Assembly (NCBI GenBank): GCA_021824855.1 | Contig: JAKAJX010000243.1 | Coordinates: 1-16,313, forward strand | Direction: 5' to 3' | Origin: Bacteroidota bacterium | GTDB taxonomy: Bacteria > Bacteroidota > Bacteroidia > Chitinophagales > Chitinophagaceae | DNA: 16,313 nucleotides | Shown: one piece after another, positions 7,904 through 16,051 of the stretch | Position numbering within the stretch: the first letter of the stretch is position 1 | How the letters are laid out: each line of letters starts with the position of its first letter | Notes under the pieces: generated by a model | What the model saw: only the letters and a program-made list of their open reading frames with translations | Told to the model about the DNA's origin: nothing | Databases searched by the model: none | Made by a program: the position numbers and the translations under genes

Positions 7904-8779
7904 ATGAAAAAAATACTTTTACTATCCGCTGCAGCTTTTATTACTGCAACATTATTAAGCTATACACTAAAAAATCCAAAACCTACATTGTATAATGCCA
8001 ATTGCTATAATAGCTGCTTTACTATAGAAACCAAAAAAATGATTGAGTTAGATGCCGCCAAACCGGGTTTTACTTTATTACATCCCAATCCAAAGAAAAT
8101 TATATTTAATAATCCTTTGGGGAAGATGATTCAATATCCTACTTCTGATGGAACAAATGCACAAGGCTATTTTATTCCGTCTGCAACAAAAAGCAATAAG
8201 TGGCTAATTGTAATTCAAGAATGGTGGGGCTTAAATGATAATATTAAACATGAAGCCGATATTTTTTATAAAGAATTGGGCAATATGAATGTTATTGCTG
8301 TTGATATGTACGATGGTAAAGTGGCAACTGTACCGGATAGTGCTATGAAAATAATGCGCAATGCCGATCCTGCAAGATTAGAAAATATTATAAAAGGAGC
8401 CATTAGTTTGGCCGGTAAAGATGCAAAAATTTACACGGTAGGTTGGTGCTTTGGAGGCGGTTGGAGTTTACAAGCAAGTATACTTGCAGGAAATAATGCA
8501 GCAGGCTGTGTAATGTATTATGGCAGACCCGAAGAAAATATAGAACGCCTAAAAACAATTCACTGCGATGTTATTGGCTTTTTTGGAAATAAAGATCAAG
8601 GTATTACACCCGATGTAGTAAACCGCTTTGAAAAAAACATGAAAGAAGCTGAAAAAAATATGATGCTTTACAGATATGATGCAGGACATGGATTTGCTAA
8701 TCCATCTAACCCAAGTTTTAATAAAGAAGCTACTGAAGATGCTCATCAAAAAGCAATTGCTTTTCTAAAAAAACATTGA
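7904..8779 (+). CDS. Secreted dienelactone-hydrolase-family protein
   Basis: A 291-residue alpha/beta hydrolase. Residues 1-20 (MKKILLLSAAAFITATLLSY) look like a signal peptide or anchor, so it probably acts outside the cytoplasm. The DLH domain spans about 75-291. Marks of the family are VIQEWWGLND with Glu106 (the Glu that contacts the catalytic Cys), the nucleophile Cys182 in VGWCFGGGWS, Asp231 in GNKDQGITP and His262 in DAGHGFANP, which together give an intact Cys-Asp-His triad. Characterised DLHs open cyclic lactone rings, but this family is broad and the substrate here is unknown. The frame stays open back to 7691; I chose the ATG at 7904 because the extra 71 residues are low-complexity and would bury the signal peptide. 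TTAATTTG at 7863-7870 could be a -7 element, though no -33 partner is seen. The haem lipoprotein gene follows 99 bases downstream on the same strand. Confidence 0.88.
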   Translation: MKKILLLSAAAFITATLLSYTLKNPKPTLYNANCYNSCFTIETKKMIELDAAKPGFTLLHPNPKKIIFNNPLGKMIQYPTSDGTNAQGYFIPSATKSNKWLIVIQEWWGLNDNIKHEADIFYKELGNMNVIAVDMYDGKVATVPDSAMKIMRNADPARLENIIKGAISLAGKDAKIYTVGWCFGGGWSLQASILAGNNAAGCVMYYGRPEENIERLKTIHCDVIGFFGNKDQGITPDVVNRFEKNMKEAEKNMMLYRYDAGHGFANPSNPSFNKEATEDAHQKAIAFLKKH

Positions 8780-8878
8780 TAAGTAATGTACTGTCTAATT
8801 TTTTAACTTACTATAAGTGTTAATAGCTTGGGCGAAGTTTGTACTTTTATATATCATCTATTATCTTAAAAGAATTAT

Positions 8879-9358
8879 ATGAAAATTACCTGCCTCTCAG
8901 CATTATTAATACTAAGTATTGTAAGTTGTACGAATGAAAACAAAAAATTGCAATCGAAAATTGATAGTTTACAAGTTCAATTAAATAAAACTTACAAACC
9001 CGGGTTTGGAGAATTTATGAGTAGCATTCAAGTGCATCACGAAAAACTTTGGTTTGCAGGACAAAATAGAAATTGGAAATTGGCCGATTTTGAAATTCAT
9101 GAATTGGAAGAAGCTTTACAAGGTATTCAAGAGTATTGTAAAGACAGGCCTGAAACCAAATCGATAGCTATGATAAATGGCGTGATAGATAGTGTACAAA
9201 AAACTATTCAACAAAAAAACATACTGGCATTTAATACTAGTTTTATTGCTTTAACCAATACTTGTAATGAGTGCCATCAAGCAACGCAACATGAATTTAA
9301 TTTAATTCAGCTTCCTACAACGCCACCATTTTCTAATCAAACTTTTAAAGAAAAATAA
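8879..9358 (+). CDS. Lipoprotein with one CXXCH haem-binding motif (cytochrome c-like)
   Basis: A 159-residue protein. The N-terminus ends in a lipobox (IVS/C, Cys17), so it should be a lipoprotein; no acidic export signal follows Cys17, so a periplasm-facing position is more likely than surface display. Residues 20-36 form a short charged helix. The body carries VHHEKLWFAGQNRNWKLADFEI (about 52-73) and a single CNECH (129-133), the covalent haem c attachment motif, near the C-terminus as in four-helix cytochrome c' proteins. Similar proteins with a HH-KLWFAG block and a CxxCHQA motif occur as unnamed genes in several phyla (from memory). A mono-haem electron carrier or ligand sensor is the natural inference, but no oxidase or reductase genes are nearby. 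It follows the DLH-like gene after 99 bases and ends before a strong bidirectional hairpin. No clear promoter was assigned. Confidence 0.82.
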   Translation: MKITCLSALLILSIVSCTNENKKLQSKIDSLQVQLNKTYKPGFGEFMSSIQVHHEKLWFAGQNRNWKLADFEIHELEEALQGIQEYCKDRPETKSIAMINGVIDSVQKTIQQKNILAFNTSFIALTNTCNECHQATQHEFNLIQLPTTPPFSNQTFKEK

Positions 9359-9381
9359 TAGCTTACCTATTTGAATACAAA

Positions 9382-9413
9382 AAGCGAGGCAGATAGTACA
9401 ATTTGCCTCGCTT
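9382..9413. terminator. Bidirectional terminator between haem lipoprotein and GH13 genes
   Basis: AAGCGAGGCAGAT (9382-9394), loop AGTACA and ATTTGCCTCGCTT (9401-9413) form a 13-bp stem whose only non-Watson-Crick pair is one G-U. Five or more A precede it (a T-run on the minus strand), and TTAATATTTAT follows on the plus strand. It lies between two convergent genes and can end both transcripts. Confidence 0.88.
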
Positions 9414-9429
9414 AATATTTATATAAACG

Positions 9430-11196
9430 CTATTTAACTTTTATTACAATTGCCTGATAGGGTTGTAAAGAAATAATTCCGTTGTTGTTTACGAAAGAAT
9501 GATAGTTATTTATCAAAGGTGTTTCTACTATACTTAATCCCGATGGAATATGCCAGTCAACTTTATCTTTACTAAAGTTCAATATTACCAATATCATATC
9601 ATTCCCATCGCCTCTGGTATAAGCATAAATTTTTTCGTTGTATTTATCTAACAAAATATATTTACCGTAAACTAATATTTTATTATTCTTACGAAGCTGA
9701 ACAGCTTTCTTAAAATAATTTAAACAAGAACTGGTATCGGCTTCTTCGGCAGCAACATTTACTGTTGTATAATTAGGATTTACTTTTAGCCATGGTTTGC
9801 CTGTTGTAAAACCTGCATTAGCAGTAGCATCCCACTGAAAAGGAGTACGACCATTATCTCTTCCAGAAATTTTTTGAGCGTCTAAAAATGCTTTTACATC
9901 TTCTCCTTTATTTTTTATAAGCTGATAGTGATTAATAGTTTCTATATCGTTATAATCTTCAATTTTATCGAACTTAATATTATTCATTCCCAATTCATCA
10001 CCAAAATAGTAATACGGTGTTGCCCTCATTGTTAATAAAAAGGTAGTAAGCATTTTAGAAGAAACTTCTCTAAACTGAGGAGCATCGTTACCCCAACGAG
10101 TAACCATACGTGGCTGATCGTGATTTCCTAAATAAATAGTTCCCCAACCTTTAATGGCAAAAACGCTATCCCATTTGCTGTATATTTCTTTAAAGCCTAC
10201 TAACTTATAACCTTCGGGTTCGGGTGTTTTAAATTTTCCCGGAACGTATCCATAATTTACTCCATCAAAATGGTATAACATATTTAGCTCATGCCTGTCT
10301 TCATCTACAAAATTGTGTGCAGTTTCAATGGTTACACCAGCTCCTTCTGCAACACTCATTACATTGTGTTTACTCAACACTTCTTTGTTCATTTCTTTTA
10401 AATAATCGTGTAAATGCGGACCATTGGCATAATAAGTAACAAAATCGCCATTATATTCTTTGGGCAATTCGGGAAAACTGGTGTCTTTAGAAATAAAAGG
10501 AATTACATCCATTCTAAAGCCATCAATTCCTTTATCAAACCAAAAGTTCATCATGTCAAAAATTTCTTTACGCAGTTTGGGATTTTCCCAATTTAAATCG
10601 GGTTGACGGCGAGAAAAATAATGTAAATAATAGGCATTGGTAGTAGAATCGTACATCCAAGCATCGGCATTTACATCAAAGAAGCTCCATCTTTTTGCAG
10701 GTTTTCCTTTTTCGGCAGGCCACCAATGATAATAATCGCGGTATGGATTAGTGCGAGAACTGCGAGATTGTTTAAACCATTCGTGTTCGTTACTGCTGTG
10801 ATTGGCTACTAAATCTAACACCAATTTTATTCCTCTTTCATGCATGCCTTTTAATAGCGCATCGAAATCTTGCATTGTTCCAAATTCTTTCATAATCCCT
10901 TTATAATCGCTAATATCATAACCATTATCAGCATTGGGCGAAGAAAAAATTGGGTTTAACCAAACAACATCTATTCCTAAGCTTTTTATATAATCTAACT
11001 TGGAAATAATTCCTTTTAAATCTCCTACTCCATCACCATCACTATCTTTAAAACTACGCGGATAAATTTGATATACTACTGCTTCTTTCCACCATTGATG
11101 ATTGGCAGAATCGGAAACATTTTGAGGAGTAGGTTTATTGGCACACGACATAAAAAAAAGCATAAAAATGGGTATACTTAAAAAATATTTTTTCAT
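9430..11196 (-). CDS. GH13 alpha-glucosidase lipoprotein (oligo-1,6-glucosidase-like)
   Basis: A 588-residue family GH13 enzyme. The signal ends in FFMSC (Cys18), a loose lipobox of the kind common in Bacteroidota, so it is probably a periplasmic lipoprotein. The (beta/alpha)8 barrel begins at WWKEAVVYQIYPRSF. Visible: the calcium loop DSDGDGVGD (51-59); DLVANHSS (128-135); QPDLNWENP (198-206), typical of the oligo-1,6-glucosidase/alpha-glucosidase branch (GH13_31-like); nucleophile Asp230 in DGFRMDVI; acid/base Glu284 in SVAEGAG; and His359/Asp360 in GNHDQPR. All catalytic residues are present. Val231 after the nucleophile is the residue found in alpha-1,6-specific isomaltases, whereas maltases usually have Thr or Ala there. 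A beta-sandwich C-domain ends the protein. It probably trims isomalto- or malto-oligosaccharides to glucose. It follows the DUF5686 gene by 88 bases and has its own promoter candidate. No SusC/SusD genes are in the window. Confidence 0.94.
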   Translation of the reverse strand: MKKYFLSIPIFMLFFMSCANKPTPQNVSDSANHQWWKEAVVYQIYPRSFKDSDGDGVGDLKGIISKLDYIKSLGIDVVWLNPIFSSPNADNGYDISDYKGIMKEFGTMQDFDALLKGMHERGIKLVLDLVANHSSNEHEWFKQSRSSRTNPYRDYYHWWPAEKGKPAKRWSFFDVNADAWMYDSTTNAYYLHYFSRRQPDLNWENPKLRKEIFDMMNFWFDKGIDGFRMDVIPFISKDTSFPELPKEYNGDFVTYYANGPHLHDYLKEMNKEVLSKHNVMSVAEGAGVTIETAHNFVDEDRHELNMLYHFDGVNYGYVPGKFKTPEPEGYKLVGFKEIYSKWDSVFAIKGWGTIYLGNHDQPRMVTRWGNDAPQFREVSSKMLTTFLLTMRATPYYYFGDELGMNNIKFDKIEDYNDIETINHYQLIKNKGEDVKAFLDAQKISGRDNGRTPFQWDATANAGFTTGKPWLKVNPNYTTVNVAAEEADTSSCLNYFKKAVQLRKNNKILVYGKYILLDKYNEKIYAYTRGDGNDMILVILNFSKDKVDWHIPSGLSIVETPLINNYHSFVNNNGIISLQPYQAIVIKVK

Positions 11197-11217
11197 ACAA
11201 TAACATTATTTAAGCAA

Positions 11218-11247
11218 TAAAGTTACTTACTGCAATTTGATTACAAA
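11218..11247 (-). promoter_or_regulatory. Candidate promoter of the GH13 gene
   Basis: On the minus strand TTTG (11247-11244), an 18-nt spacer and TAACTTTA (11225-11218) resemble the Bacteroidota consensus with one mismatch in the last base of the -7 element. It ends 21 nt before the ATG at 11196, so the gene need not depend on transcription from DUF5686. Confidence 0.48.
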
Positions 11248-11284
11248 TAAATAAAAAACTATTGCAAGAAAATAGAAGTTATTA

Positions 11285-13801
11285 TTAGAAAGAAACTCTA
11301 AAACTACCGAATATGCCAAAGTTATTTTGAGCAACGCCCAATGGAGTTTGCTGTGGCGAAACTCTCCAAACTAAATCTATTCGAAAGAATTTAAAAATAT
11401 TATCAACACCCGTACCTACTTCACAATAAAATTTTCCATCTAAAGATTTGAATGGATAATTGCCAACAAAATTGAGTTGTTTATTTTCATTACTTAAAGT
11501 ACCCGAAACACCTTTTACACTCCAGAACTGACGAAATTTCCATTTTCGAGTAAGCGGAATATATCTAAATAAACCATTGCCAATATTATGTTCAATATTA
11601 AATCCCCAATATTGATCACTTAAATACTCGAATCGGTTCATTAAATTAAATGCATATTTATTATAATAAAACAATTCATTACCCGGATGAATTTCTAATA
11701 ATTGATACGGAAGCGTTCCATAAATTTTACCTGCAAAAAGGTTATAATAAATACTTCCATAAGGAGGAATTTTTAGAAAGTCGGATATAGAAAAATCGGC
11801 CTTATTGTATGTGTAATTACTATTGGCAATGCCCGGAAATCCATGCGTAAGATTTAGCTGCACGATAGGATACACACTTCCTAAACTTGTTCTGCTAAAA
11901 TTTTCCGATACAGTTCTTTCTAAATAAGCAAACCTAATTTTTAAAGTTGTTTCAAAAGTATTAAAAGGATTGGCATTGCTTGCTGTTGTAAATAATTCTT
12001 TACCCGGTAAATTAAGCAAAGCATTGTACTGCTTACTACTTGCCAATAACCCAAAGCCTAATCCCTTATAGGTTTCTACATAATATTCTATTTTCTTTTC
12101 TTCTAAATTTTGGTATTTAAAAGGAATATTTGGTCTGCGAAAAATTGTAGCAAAAATATTATCGGTACCTAATTGATCGGTATACATTTGGCCATTATCT
12201 AAATCGTTTTTATACTGTAACCGAATATAGCTCCAAGGTGTTCTATTAAACTCGTACCGAACTTCTGCTTTTCCTTTAAACCTATTATCGAATGTGCCAT
12301 AAGCAAGGTATGTGTTAAAGTACCAGTGCTTATCAAAATCTTTATTAGTTGAAAAATCGAAACGCATTCGAGGACCTTCATACACATTGCCACTAAGCCA
12401 ATAATACCACGGACCAATACGAAAATTGCCAATATCTTTTACGCCTCGTGTAATAAATTCTATTTTATCTCTATAGCCTACATACACCGGATTTTTTTCT
12501 AAAGTATCTAATAATATATAGACTGTTTTTTCGCTTTTGCTTAATTCTTCGTGCCTATTCTTTTGCCAAAACGAATCGGATAAGTTTAAAGAATTGGGCA
12601 AAACATCTACCTGCTCGGCTTTTTTAGCTTCATCTAATTTTTGTATAATAGAAGAATCATCTAATAATACATTTTTATAGGTAGAAGTTTTTCGGCCTTT
12701 AAGGGCAATCTTCGATTTACCAAGCGGTGAAATATCTGCAATGAATTTATCTTTATATAAAAACCAAACAGAGTCGTTAATAGGCTTAAATTCCTGAATC
12801 ATAGATAAGCCGCTAATAAAATTAATATTAGCATCTACCGATGGACGCATTGTAATTTTTTGAATAGAAAAAGTAGTATCGTGTATCCAGCAATCTCCTT
12901 CAAATACATTTTGCCCTTTTCGTTTTGGTGTAAACCGAAGATGCACAAATCGTTTTTTACTGATATACTGTGTATCTAATAATTTAAAATTATAGTAACT
13001 ACTTCCATTATCATTAAAAGGACTAACAAATTGTTTATCAAAAACCGGAATAAAATTATTGTACACATTAATGTTTTGATATAGCCCGCCTAATTGTTTC
13101 ACTAAACTTTCATTATCAATTCCATTGGTTCTGGCAGCTTTTATTATTTCTCTAACTCTGTGAGGATTTTTTTGATAATAGTAATCCGATAAGGTTTCGG
13201 TAAGGTAAGCCGGTAAAAAAGGTTTATCCTCAGAAGTAGAATCAATATAATTAAATACAAAATTAAGCGGCTTTAATAATTTATTTTGTTCTACTTTTTT
13301 ATTAATATTTTCAATATCTAATTCAAGTCTGTTGTATATTTCATACGAAAAATTATCCCAATGTTCTTTATTATGCAATGCTTTATATTTCATAATTCTT
13401 TTCCAAAACCACAATGCTCTATTGTATTTTACTCGAACAACTGCTTCGTTTACCGGAGGCAAAACATCTAATTTAATTACGAGGGAAAGAGAATCTTTAG
13501 AATGAAGAAGCGGAATAAATACATCTTTATAGCCAACATTAGAAATTCTTAACGTGTCGTTGGTATACCATTTATCTAATATAAACGCAAATTTTCCGGC
13601 AGTATCCGTAACCATTCCAAATTTACTGCGCATAAACATTATTGATGCAAATTGAATTGGCTCATCGCTTTGCCTATCTTTAATTATACCGGTAATTATT
13701 TTTTGTTGGGCATGTATATTATTAAAATGTACCAATCCAATAAAGAAAATAAAAAAAAATATCTTATACTTTACAAACTTCTCCATCATATCTTGTTGCA
13801 T
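11285..13801 (-). CDS. DUF5686 outer-membrane protein with carboxypeptidase-like regulatory domain
   Basis: An 838-residue exported protein. The signal peptide (about 12-31, NIHA/QQK) is followed by a CarboxypepD_reg-like beta-sandwich at about 34-115 (ITGIIKDRQSDEPIQFASIMF ... GKFAFIL ... ISNVGYKD), the fold also found at the front of SusC-type receptors. From about 125 the sequence matches DUF5686: ALWFWKRIMKYKALHN, then a long central region and a C-terminal half of alternating beta strands ending in FRVSF. The terminal Phe and strand pattern indicate an outer-membrane beta barrel. The function of DUF5686 is unknown. There is no TonB-plug domain, so it is not a SusC receptor. The Mets at residues 5 and 6 are alternative starts; MEKFVKYK (ATG ending at 13786) gives a more typical signal peptide. 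It lies 149 bases downstream of the Omp85-like gene and may belong to the same transcript. Confidence 0.9.
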   Translation of the reverse strand: MQQDMMEKFVKYKIFFFIFFIGLVHFNNIHAQQKIITGIIKDRQSDEPIQFASIMFMRSKFGMVTDTAGKFAFILDKWYTNDTLRISNVGYKDVFIPLLHSKDSLSLVIKLDVLPPVNEAVVRVKYNRALWFWKRIMKYKALHNKEHWDNFSYEIYNRLELDIENINKKVEQNKLLKPLNFVFNYIDSTSEDKPFLPAYLTETLSDYYYQKNPHRVREIIKAARTNGIDNESLVKQLGGLYQNINVYNNFIPVFDKQFVSPFNDNGSSYYNFKLLDTQYISKKRFVHLRFTPKRKGQNVFEGDCWIHDTTFSIQKITMRPSVDANINFISGLSMIQEFKPINDSVWFLYKDKFIADISPLGKSKIALKGRKTSTYKNVLLDDSSIIQKLDEAKKAEQVDVLPNSLNLSDSFWQKNRHEELSKSEKTVYILLDTLEKNPVYVGYRDKIEFITRGVKDIGNFRIGPWYYWLSGNVYEGPRMRFDFSTNKDFDKHWYFNTYLAYGTFDNRFKGKAEVRYEFNRTPWSYIRLQYKNDLDNGQMYTDQLGTDNIFATIFRRPNIPFKYQNLEEKKIEYYVETYKGLGFGLLASSKQYNALLNLPGKELFTTASNANPFNTFETTLKIRFAYLERTVSENFSRTSLGSVYPIVQLNLTHGFPGIANSNYTYNKADFSISDFLKIPPYGSIYYNLFAGKIYGTLPYQLLEIHPGNELFYYNKYAFNLMNRFEYLSDQYWGFNIEHNIGNGLFRYIPLTRKWKFRQFWSVKGVSGTLSNENKQLNFVGNYPFKSLDGKFYCEVGTGVDNIFKFFRIDLVWRVSPQQTPLGVAQNNFGIFGSFRVSF

Positions 13802-13950
13802 GTTTAGCTATAACACTTAATTACAAATAGAACTTTTTTTATAAGAAAAAATAGAATGCTCGGCTTATTTAACATTATTATTACAGATGCTTATTTGCCG
13901 CAAAAGGTTTGCCAATGTTTAAAAAAAATATTGCAGAATATCATAATCAA

Positions 13951-15189
13951 CTAAAATACTTCTCCTAAGTTTACAAAAAATCCTCTAGAATCTTTTTCAC
14001 CAAATCCATAATCAATTGCAAGATTGGTACCCGAATATTTATTTAGTTTTATTCTAATACCCAATCCGTAACCGCCTTTTACATTATTAAATTCTTTAGA
14101 TAAATCGGAAGAAAAATATTGAAAATTGGCGAATACTACGCCGCCCAATAATCCATTTCGAGATATTCCAAATCTATATTCATTTTCTATATAAAACATA
14201 TCTCTACCTCTATATCTTCCTTGAATATATCCCCTCCCCGAATTGTATTGATCATCCCATCCGGTACTTGGCAATAATAAATATGGAGGAGATTTTTTGC
14301 TCATAGTAGTCCACCCCAAACCCCAAAATGCTAATATATTTTTAGAGTTTTCAGGGAAATGTGTATAGGTTCTCATATCAACTAATAGGGATGACCAATT
14401 GGCATCACTGCCTAAAGATTTTAAACTCGATCTATACACCATATTATAGTACCATCCTTTATCGGGATTAATTTGATTGGTGCGAGAATCGTACAAAAAT
14501 CTTAGCGTTGGTCCTGAGGCCAATTCATTTGTTCCCAATTTATTGGTTAATACCCGGGCAACATTTCTTCGTAAAGAATCAATTGCTTCAATATTCCAAA
14601 ACTGATCATAAAAGTATCCAACGCCGGCATACACATTTTTGGCTACTGAAAACATGACTGTTTGATGAAATTTTAATCCCGAAAAATTAATGGTATACCC
14701 TGTATTGGCATTAGAATCCGGGGCAAGAATTAAGCCCCTAACACCCAAACCATATATATCGGAAGGGTACTGAATAAATCTACAATCGGTAATAAAGTTT
14801 ATCTTATTGTTTTTTGTCCAAATATTAATAATTAATGGTACAATACTTTGTTCATATTGCGAGTAAGTAAAACTGGTACTGATACTGGATATTTTTTGGT
14901 CGGGTGCTGCACCATTATAAAATGCTGCATTGCCACTTAGAATTCCTGCAAAACCTGTTTGCAACGTGTACCCTAATGCAGGAACATAAGAAAAAAGGTA
15001 TTTACCAGGTTTTGGTTCTTCATTATTTTCTACCGCATTTTTATGCGCTGCAGAATTATGTTTAAACACATCTCTTAAATCTCTTTCGCTGGCACTTATA
15101 GTTGCAATGTTGGAAGCCGAATCCAATTGACAAAACACCTCATTTGTTACAATGAAAAAAAATAGAAAAAGAAGAAAACGCTGTATACC
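13951..15189 (-). CDS. BamA/TamA-like (Omp85) outer-membrane barrel protein, body of gene after its TTG start
   Basis: The coding region runs from the TTG start codon at 15192-15190 and gives 413 residues. A hydrophobic signal peptide (residues about 5-21, cleavage VFC/QLD) is followed by a short polar stretch (23-63) and then barrel strands to the terminal Phe413. Omp85/surface-antigen (D15) signs: GPTLRFLYDSRTNQINPDKGWYY (228-249), the typical strand with D-S-R-N-x-x-P-x-G; a loop GRGYIQGRYRGRDMFY (319-334) that corresponds to the conserved (V/I)RG(F/Y) loop; and IENEYRFGI. No POTRA repeats are present, since the segment before the barrel is only about 40 residues, so it is unlikely to be the essential BamA. 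Such short members are common in Bacteroidota with unknown cargo. It follows proC by 43 bases and is probably cotranscribed with it. Confidence 0.88.
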   Translation of the reverse strand, partial: GIQRFLLFLFFFIVTNEVFCQLDSASNIATISASERDLRDVFKHNSAAHKNAVENNEEPKPGKYLFSYVPALGYTLQTGFAGILSGNAAFYNGAAPDQKISSISTSFTYSQYEQSIVPLIINIWTKNNKINFITDCRFIQYPSDIYGLGVRGLILAPDSNANTGYTINFSGLKFHQTVMFSVAKNVYAGVGYFYDQFWNIEAIDSLRRNVARVLTNKLGTNELASGPTLRFLYDSRTNQINPDKGWYYNMVYRSSLKSLGSDANWSSLLVDMRTYTHFPENSKNILAFWGLGWTTMSKKSPPYLLLPSTGWDDQYNSGRGYIQGRYRGRDMFYIENEYRFGISRNGLLGGVVFANFQYFSSDLSKEFNNVKGGYGLGIRIKLNKYSGTNLAIDYGFGEKDSRGFFVNLGEVF

Positions 15190-15192
15190 CAA
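15190..15192 (-). other. TTG start codon of the Omp85-like gene
   Basis: The first codon of the Omp85-like reading frame is TTG. The frame is open only back to a TAA at 15247-15249, and no ATG or GTG occurs in it between that stop and the signal peptide; the next Met is deep inside the barrel. TTG is therefore the best start, and it places a normal n-region and hydrophobic core at the N-terminus. The full CDS is 13951-15192. Confidence 0.65.
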
Positions 15193-15235
15193 AATAAAAT
15201 AATTTTTCGAATAGATGATGTAATTAAGGGATATT

Positions 15236-16036
15236 TTACATATCCGTTAATATTTTTTTATAGCTAACAGTTATTCCTTTTATTAAGGAAGAACTAAAAC
15301 CCTGATGTTCCATTTCGTTTAAACCGGCAATTGTGCATCCTTTTGGTGTAGTAACCTTATCAATTTCCTGTTCAGGATGTGTTTTTCTAAGTAATAATAA
15401 ATCTGCGGCTCCTTTGGCTGTTTGTGCAGCAATTAAAGAAGCTGTTGCAGCATTAAACCCTATTTCAATTCCGGCCTGAATATCTGCTCGTATAAACCGT
15501 AAAGCAAATGCAGTACCACTGGCTGCTAAAACAGTAGCTGCATCCATTAATTTTTCTTCAATAAATACTGTTTTACCTAATTGATTGAATAAATCTTTTA
15601 CATAGCTCATTTGATTATCGTTGGCATTATAACTGCAAACGCATGTCATACTTTGCTGTATAGCAATGGCAGTGTTGGGCATGGCTCTGAATATGGAGAA
15701 CGATTCGTTCAACACCTCTTGAATATCTTTAATCCAAATTCCGGTAGCAACACTAATTAATACATGTTTTTTTGCATCAAGCGATGGTTTAATATCAATT
15801 AAAACTTCTCGTAACTGAAAAGGTTTAATTGCCAGAAAAATATAATCGGCAAATGCAACAGCTTCGTGGTTGTTACTACTAACTACAACACCTCTTTCGG
15901 CTAATTTATCTAAGGTTGAGGTATTTCTTTTGGTAATAATAATTTGCTCGGGCTGAATAAAATTACTTTCTATTAAACCTTCGGCTATGGCTGTTCCTAA
16001 ATTACCTCCACCAATAATGGCAATTTTTTTATTCAT
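15236..16036 (-). CDS. proC: Pyrroline-5-carboxylate reductase
   Basis: A 266-residue cytoplasmic enzyme that reduces 1-pyrroline-5-carboxylate to proline with NAD(P)H, the final step of proline synthesis. The Rossmann domain starts at KIAIIGGGNLGTAIAEG (glycine motif about 9-14); FRAMPNTA (117-123) is the conserved cofactor/substrate loop; and the C-terminal helical dimerisation domain holds AASGTAFALRFIRADIQAG (171-189) and the family signature VTTPKGCTIAGL (228-239). Where many homologues have SGSGPAY, this one has ASGTAFA. Length is normal. It begins 15 bases after the hldD stop and is followed 43 bases later by the Omp85-like gene, so a common transcript is likely. Confidence 0.97.
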   Translation of the reverse strand: MNKKIAIIGGGNLGTAIAEGLIESNFIQPEQIIITKRNTSTLDKLAERGVVVSSNNHEAVAFADYIFLAIKPFQLREVLIDIKPSLDAKKHVLISVATGIWIKDIQEVLNESFSIFRAMPNTAIAIQQSMTCVCSYNANDNQMSYVKDLFNQLGKTVFIEEKLMDAATVLAASGTAFALRFIRADIQAGIEIGFNAATASLIAAQTAKGAADLLLLRKTHPEQEIDKVTTPKGCTIAGLNEMEHQGFSSSLIKGITVSYKKILTDM

Positions 16037-16051
16037 ATTTTTTACTGATGA

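Noticed and set aside
13802..13950. Possible promoter or terminator between the Omp85-like and DUF5686 genes
   Set aside because: TCTATTTG resembles a -7 element and GCAAA-CCT-TTTGC makes a 5-bp stem, but neither has a proper partner element or U-run, so I do not call them.
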